Assembly (NCBI GenBank): GCA_050247155.1
Contig: JBFWUS010000027.1
Coordinates: 1-64,000, forward strand
DNA length: 64,000 bases
Source: Mesorhizobium_G sp050247155
Lineage (GTDB): Bacteria > Pseudomonadota > Alphaproteobacteria > Rhizobiales > Rhizobiaceae
Direction: 5' to 3'
Below the pieces are notes generated by a model. The model did no database searches. It saw only the letters and a list, made by a program, of their open reading frames with translations, and had not been told where the DNA came from. The position numbers were made by a program, and so were the translations under genes. Positions 61,013 through 64,000 of this stretch are shown here, in pieces (positions within the stretch are counted from its first letter, which is position 1; each line of letters starts with the position of its first letter).

Positions 61013-61027
61013 GGAGTAGCGAGTAGG
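61007..61027. repeat. Short heptamer tandem repeat at the trcR stop
   Basis: GAGTAGG, GAGTAGC and GAGTAGG follow one another from 61007; the trcR stop codon (TAG, 61010-61012) is inside the first unit. Similar seven-base units, GCAGTAG in one orientation and CTACTGC in the other, occur at 63898-63911 and 63970-64000. Confidence 0.6.
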
Positions 61028-61063
61028 CTAGACCGCGAACTTACTGCTCACAATTTCACTATC

Positions 61064-61558
61064 TCACGATTCGCGCGTTCCCGCCGCCGCCCAGGCAAAC
61101 TGCTCGTCCGCCTGAACCGCGCCCGGACGCACGGCGCGAATGCGAGCCAATGCCGCTTTCGGCTCCTCGCCGCGCTCGACCATAAGACGCAGGGTCACCA
61201 TGCCGGAGCGGCCGTGGCCGCCGTAACAATGGGTCAGCACCGCGCCGCCGCGATCCAGAATGGCGTGCATTTCCTTTGAAAGTTTGGGCCAAGCGGCGGC
61301 GTTCGTGCCGGTCGGACCGCCAAAATCGGCGATCGGCAGATGCCGCCATACTACCCCGGCATCGTCGAGCCGGTTGGGCAGGTCGGCAGCGCCGGAACCT
61401 TCGATTTCGCGCCACTCCGTCATGGAGACGACCGCGTCCGGCTTCCAACGCAGCAGCTCGACCATGTCCGTGTCGAGATTGTTGCCACGGCCAGGCAAGG
61501 GGCTGATGCCGATGCGCGCGCCGTTGGGAAGCGAGACGGTGGCGATGGTGAAGACCAT
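61064..61558 (-). CDS. Dual-specificity-like protein tyrosine phosphatase
   Basis: A 164-residue phosphatase of the CX5R superfamily. The P-loop is HCYGGHGRSGM with Cys111 and Arg117; the general-acid loop is in PIADFGGPTGTNAAAWPKL. The size and the LLRWKPDAVVSMTE..E N-terminal strand fit atypical dual-specificity phosphatases. The P-loop spelling HCYGGHGRSG resembles the family of small bacterial phosphatases of unknown substrate. It starts next to the repeat element before pyk and ends 52 bp from trcR. Confidence 0.88.
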   Translation of the reverse strand: MVFTIATVSLPNGARIGISPLPGRGNNLDTDMVELLRWKPDAVVSMTEWREIEGSGAADLPNRLDDAGVVWRHLPIADFGGPTGTNAAAWPKLSKEMHAILDRGGAVLTHCYGGHGRSGMVTLRLMVERGEEPKAALARIRAVRPGAVQADEQFAWAAAGTRES

Positions 61559-61584
61559 CAGGCCTTGGCTCCTCCCCGGCCCTC

Positions 61585-61728
61585 AGTGTCTGATCCAAAA
61601 GTCACCATGCCGGGCCGCAAATGGCGCTTTTCTGTGCGTCGGTGCTCACGTACCCAAATGTACGCTCCGCTCCGATGCTCGAAAATCACCATTTTCGCCA
61701 CGGCCTGCCGATTTTTGATTCAGACACT
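61585..61728. repeat. Repeat element with inverted ends between the phosphatase and pyk
   Basis: The 144-bp gap is bounded by 16-base inverted ends, AGTGTCTGATCCAAAA at 61585-61600 and its near-complement at 61713-61728 (two mismatches). The centre contains CACGTACCCAAATGTACGC, an internal imperfect palindrome, with GTGCTC and GCTCCG on its sides. The wording resembles dispersed intergenic elements in rhizobia. The last base overlaps the pyk stop codon. Confidence 0.65.
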
Positions 61729-63197
61729 TAGTCGGTCTTCTGATTGCCGATCGTGCCGCGCTCGTTCAACGTCGCTTCCGATGTGCCGACATAGGCGATG
61801 CGGATCATGTTGGTCGCGCCCGGCGTACGCAGCGGCACACCGGCAGTGATAATGACGCGGTCGCCATCGACCGAAAAACCTTCCTCCTTGGCGATGCGGC
61901 AGGCGCGATCGACCATGTCGTCAAGGTCATGGGCATCCGGCGTCACCACGCAATGCGTGCCCCACAGGATCGACATGCGGCGCGCCGTGTTGACGTTTGG
62001 CGACAGCGCGATGATCGGCACGGTCGGGCGCTCGCGCGCCGCGCGTCGCCCGGTGGTGCCGGTGGCCGTGTAGGTCACGATCGCGGAGAGTTTCAGCGTT
62101 TCGGCGATTTCGCGGGCGGCCAGCGAGATCGCGTCCGGGCCTGTCGCTTCCGGCTCGGAACGCTGCGCATTGATGATCGTGCCGTAGTTCGGGTCGGCCT
62201 CGACGCGCTCAGCGATGCTGTTCATCATCGCTACGGCTTCGACCGGATATTGCCCGGCTGCCGATTCGGCTGACAGCATGATAGCGTCGGCGCCTTCGAA
62301 GACTGCTGTCGCGACGTCGGACACTTCGGCTCGAGTCGGCACCGGCGCGGTGATCATCGATTCCAGCATCTGCGTCGCGACAACCACCGGCTTGCCTGCC
62401 TTGCGGGCGGCGCGGGTGATCTGCTTCTGGATGCCGGGGACGGCCTCGATAGGCATTTCCACGCCGAGATCGCCGCGAGCGACCATCAGAGCGTCGGAAA
62501 GTTCGATGATTTCCTTCAGCCGCGCGACCGCCTGCGGCTTCTCGATCTTGGAGAGCAGAAGCGCCCGGCCACGGGCGATCTTGCGCGCCTCGGCAAGGTC
62601 GTCGGGCCGCTGGATGAACGAAAGCGCCACCCAATCGACGCCGGCGTCCAGCACGGCATCGAGATCGGTGCGGTCTTTTTCGGTCAGTGCGCCGACCGGC
62701 AGATCGGTGTCGGGCAGGCTGACGCCTTTCTTGTCGGAAATGCGAGTGCCGGCAACAACGGTGCAGACAATCGACTTCCCGTCGGTGCCGACTGCCTTGA
62801 GTTGCAGCTTGCCGTCGTCGATCAGCAGACGGTCGCCGGCCTGAACCGATGTCAGGATTTCCGGATGCGGCAGGTGCACACGTTCCGAGGTGCCGAGTTC
62901 GGGATTATCGTCGAGGGTGAAGGTCTGCCCTTCGACTAGCTCTTCCTTGCCGTTGGCGAACTTGCCGACGCGCAGCTTCGGACCCTGCAGATCCGCCAGA
63001 ATGCCGATCGGCCGACCGACGTCCTGCTCGACCTTGCGAATGCGCCCGACGACGGTGCGCATCAGCTCGTGATCGGCATGGCTCATGTTGACGCGGAAAA
63101 TGTCCGCGCCCGCATCGAACAGCTTGCGGATCATCGTTTCGTCGTTTGACGCCGGGCCTAGCGTCGCGAGAATTTTGACCTTGCGACTACGTCTCAT
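61728..63197 (-). CDS. pyk: Pyruvate kinase
   Basis: A 489-residue pyruvate kinase, which makes pyruvate and ATP from phosphoenolpyruvate and ADP. Hallmarks include KILATLGPASNDETMI at the N-terminus, FRVNMSHADHE, the active-site region LLSKIEKPQAVARLKEIIELSDALMVARGDLGVEMP, and KPVVVATQMLESMITAPVPTRAEVSDVATAVFEGADAIMLSAESAAGQYPVEAV. The C-terminal regulatory domain is complete. The start overlaps the DUF1036 stop by four bases (ATGA), so the pair is an operon. Confidence 0.97.
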   Translation of the reverse strand: MRRSRKVKILATLGPASNDETMIRKLFDAGADIFRVNMSHADHELMRTVVGRIRKVEQDVGRPIGILADLQGPKLRVGKFANGKEELVEGQTFTLDDNPELGTSERVHLPHPEILTSVQAGDRLLIDDGKLQLKAVGTDGKSIVCTVVAGTRISDKKGVSLPDTDLPVGALTEKDRTDLDAVLDAGVDWVALSFIQRPDDLAEARKIARGRALLLSKIEKPQAVARLKEIIELSDALMVARGDLGVEMPIEAVPGIQKQITRAARKAGKPVVVATQMLESMITAPVPTRAEVSDVATAVFEGADAIMLSAESAAGQYPVEAVAMMNSIAERVEADPNYGTIINAQRSEPEATGPDAISLAAREIAETLKLSAIVTYTATGTTGRRAARERPTVPIIALSPNVNTARRMSILWGTHCVVTPDAHDLDDMVDRACRIAKEEGFSVDGDRVIITAGVPLRTPGATNMIRIAYVGTSEATLNERGTIGNQKTD

Positions 63198-63697
63198 TGT
63201 TCCTCTGTCTCGGCTGGTTCTGCCCCTGCCACGGGAGGCGTAGGCGCCCCCGCGGCCGGGTCATCCGTCAGCTGGACCATCCAGCTCGACTGTTCGCCGG
63301 TGTCATATTCCTTGAAGCCCGCGCGCTGAAAGCCGCGGGCAAAACAATCCGTCACACCAACAATCTTGAATTCTTTCTCGGCCACGCACATGTTGACCGG
63401 TCCATCCCAGCGGCCGCCGCGTTCGGCGTCCTCCGCATAGAGATAATAGAAGCGCGACGACAGCGCGCCCTCGATCATGGTCTTGCAGGTCGAGCCTTCG
63501 ATTTGCCACCAGCCTTCCGTTTTCCAGCCATCCGGCGCCCGGTAGCCTATCGCTACACCGACCAGGTTCTGGGTCGCATTGCACACCCGGAAATCGGCCT
63601 GGGCCGGTGTCGCCAAAAGCAGCGGCGCGGCGAACAGGCTAAGAAGCAGCCCACATTGCGCCAAGCGCAACCGGCAGCTCCCGGCGATTCCCATCAT
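63194..63697 (-). CDS. DUF1036 exported protein
   Basis: A 167-residue protein with a signal peptide (about residues 10-33, ending AQA). The mature part is DUF1036: FRVCNATQNLVGVAIGYRAPDGWKTEGWWQIEGSTCKTMI, with RFYYLYAED after it and further cysteines (in NMCVAEKEF and TDCFARGF) that may form disulfides. It should be periplasmic, with unknown function. DUF1036 often precedes pyk in alphaproteobacteria, as seen here by the four-base overlap. The start at 63697 has AAGGGG upstream. Confidence 0.9.
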   Translation of the reverse strand: MMGIAGSCRLRLAQCGLLLSLFAAPLLLATPAQADFRVCNATQNLVGVAIGYRAPDGWKTEGWWQIEGSTCKTMIEGALSSRFYYLYAEDAERGGRWDGPVNMCVAEKEFKIVGVTDCFARGFQRAGFKEYDTGEQSSWMVQLTDDPAAGAPTPPVAGAEPAETEEQ

Positions 63698-63896
63698 CAA
63701 GCCCCTTGTACCCACTGAATGTGACAGGCCCTTTTTGGAGAAGTATTTTAGCATGTCAACGCGAACTGCCGCCAAGACCCCAATCGATTTAAGTGTTTCG
63801 CATAAAACAGAGTGCATGGCCAAGCCGATTAGCTCCTGTTGCCGGAGGACGATCAGCTTCTTCGGCAAGATCGGCCAAATCGCGGCGTGGTAGGAA

Positions 63897-64000
<104 letters not shown>

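Overview
The window is about 64 kb of a GC-rich alphaproteobacterial chromosome. The gene set suggests the order Hyphomicrobiales, near Mesorhizobium or Phyllobacteriaceae: DUF1013/TrcR, CarD, a 7Fe ferredoxin FdxA, DUF2794, DUF1036, DUF1127, DUF3309, L19 with an Ala/Glu-rich tail, and several GC-rich palindromic repeats of the kind that litter rhizobial genomes. The placement is inferred from protein families and repeat style; no rRNA or tRNA gene was found to confirm it. Most of the window is ordinary chromosomal backbone. There is no prophage, insertion sequence or CRISPR array.

Layout. 1-4.7 kb: the 3' end of leuB, two small DUF genes, mgtC, an amino-acid ABC permease and binding protein without an ATPase, and the ohr-ohrR peroxide operon. 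4.9-7.7 kb: a secreted TPR-CHAT (caspase-like) protein. 7.7-12.9 kb: rplS, trmD and rimM, with rplS separated from trmD by a plus-strand pair (alpha/beta hydrolase, TauE/SafE permease) and a long inverted repeat; then xerC. 13-20 kb: TraB/GumN protein, small envelope proteins, GrpB, a WYL regulator cluster that shares a 24-bp operator with a DUF1127/DJ-1 unit, DUF1223, DUF2794 and argG. 21-31 kb: transporters, a paralogous membrane-protein pair, nucleoside hydrolase, an ispA-type prenyl synthase carrying a translated palindrome, mtgA, rpmF, hydrolase, MFS and patatin genes. 31-40 kb: a TetR gene, a three-gene periplasmic molybdenum hydroxylase operon (2Fe-2S, Moco and dihaem subunits), and an RND efflux pair.

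40-47 kb: DUF3309, an MFS gene, a ParDE module, a YhhQ-type transporter, rpmB, DUF3108, a DMT exporter, lysoplasmalogenase and a CcdAB module. 46-52.7 kb: an ABC-F ATPase, thiamine pyrophosphokinase, and a TPP riboswitch driving thiBPQ. 52.8-59.6 kb: a lipoprotein M48 peptidase, carD, fdxA, and an S4-domain protein downstream of a large SUV3-like helicase. 59.6-64 kb: a 736-bp intergenic region with a dense cluster of GANTC (CcrM) sites, GTTAAC sites and a DnaA box, followed by trcR, a dual-specificity-like phosphatase, a DUF1036-pyk operon and heptamer repeats.

The most interesting items are: (1) the GANTC/GTTAAC/DnaA-box region upstream of trcR; (2) two GC-rich palindromic elements read through in frame inside coding genes (ispA and the dihaem subunit); (3) a pair of 24-bp operators with identical arms that suggests a small WYL-regulator regulon; and (4) the exported CHAT protein. 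No clearly new multi-gene system was found.
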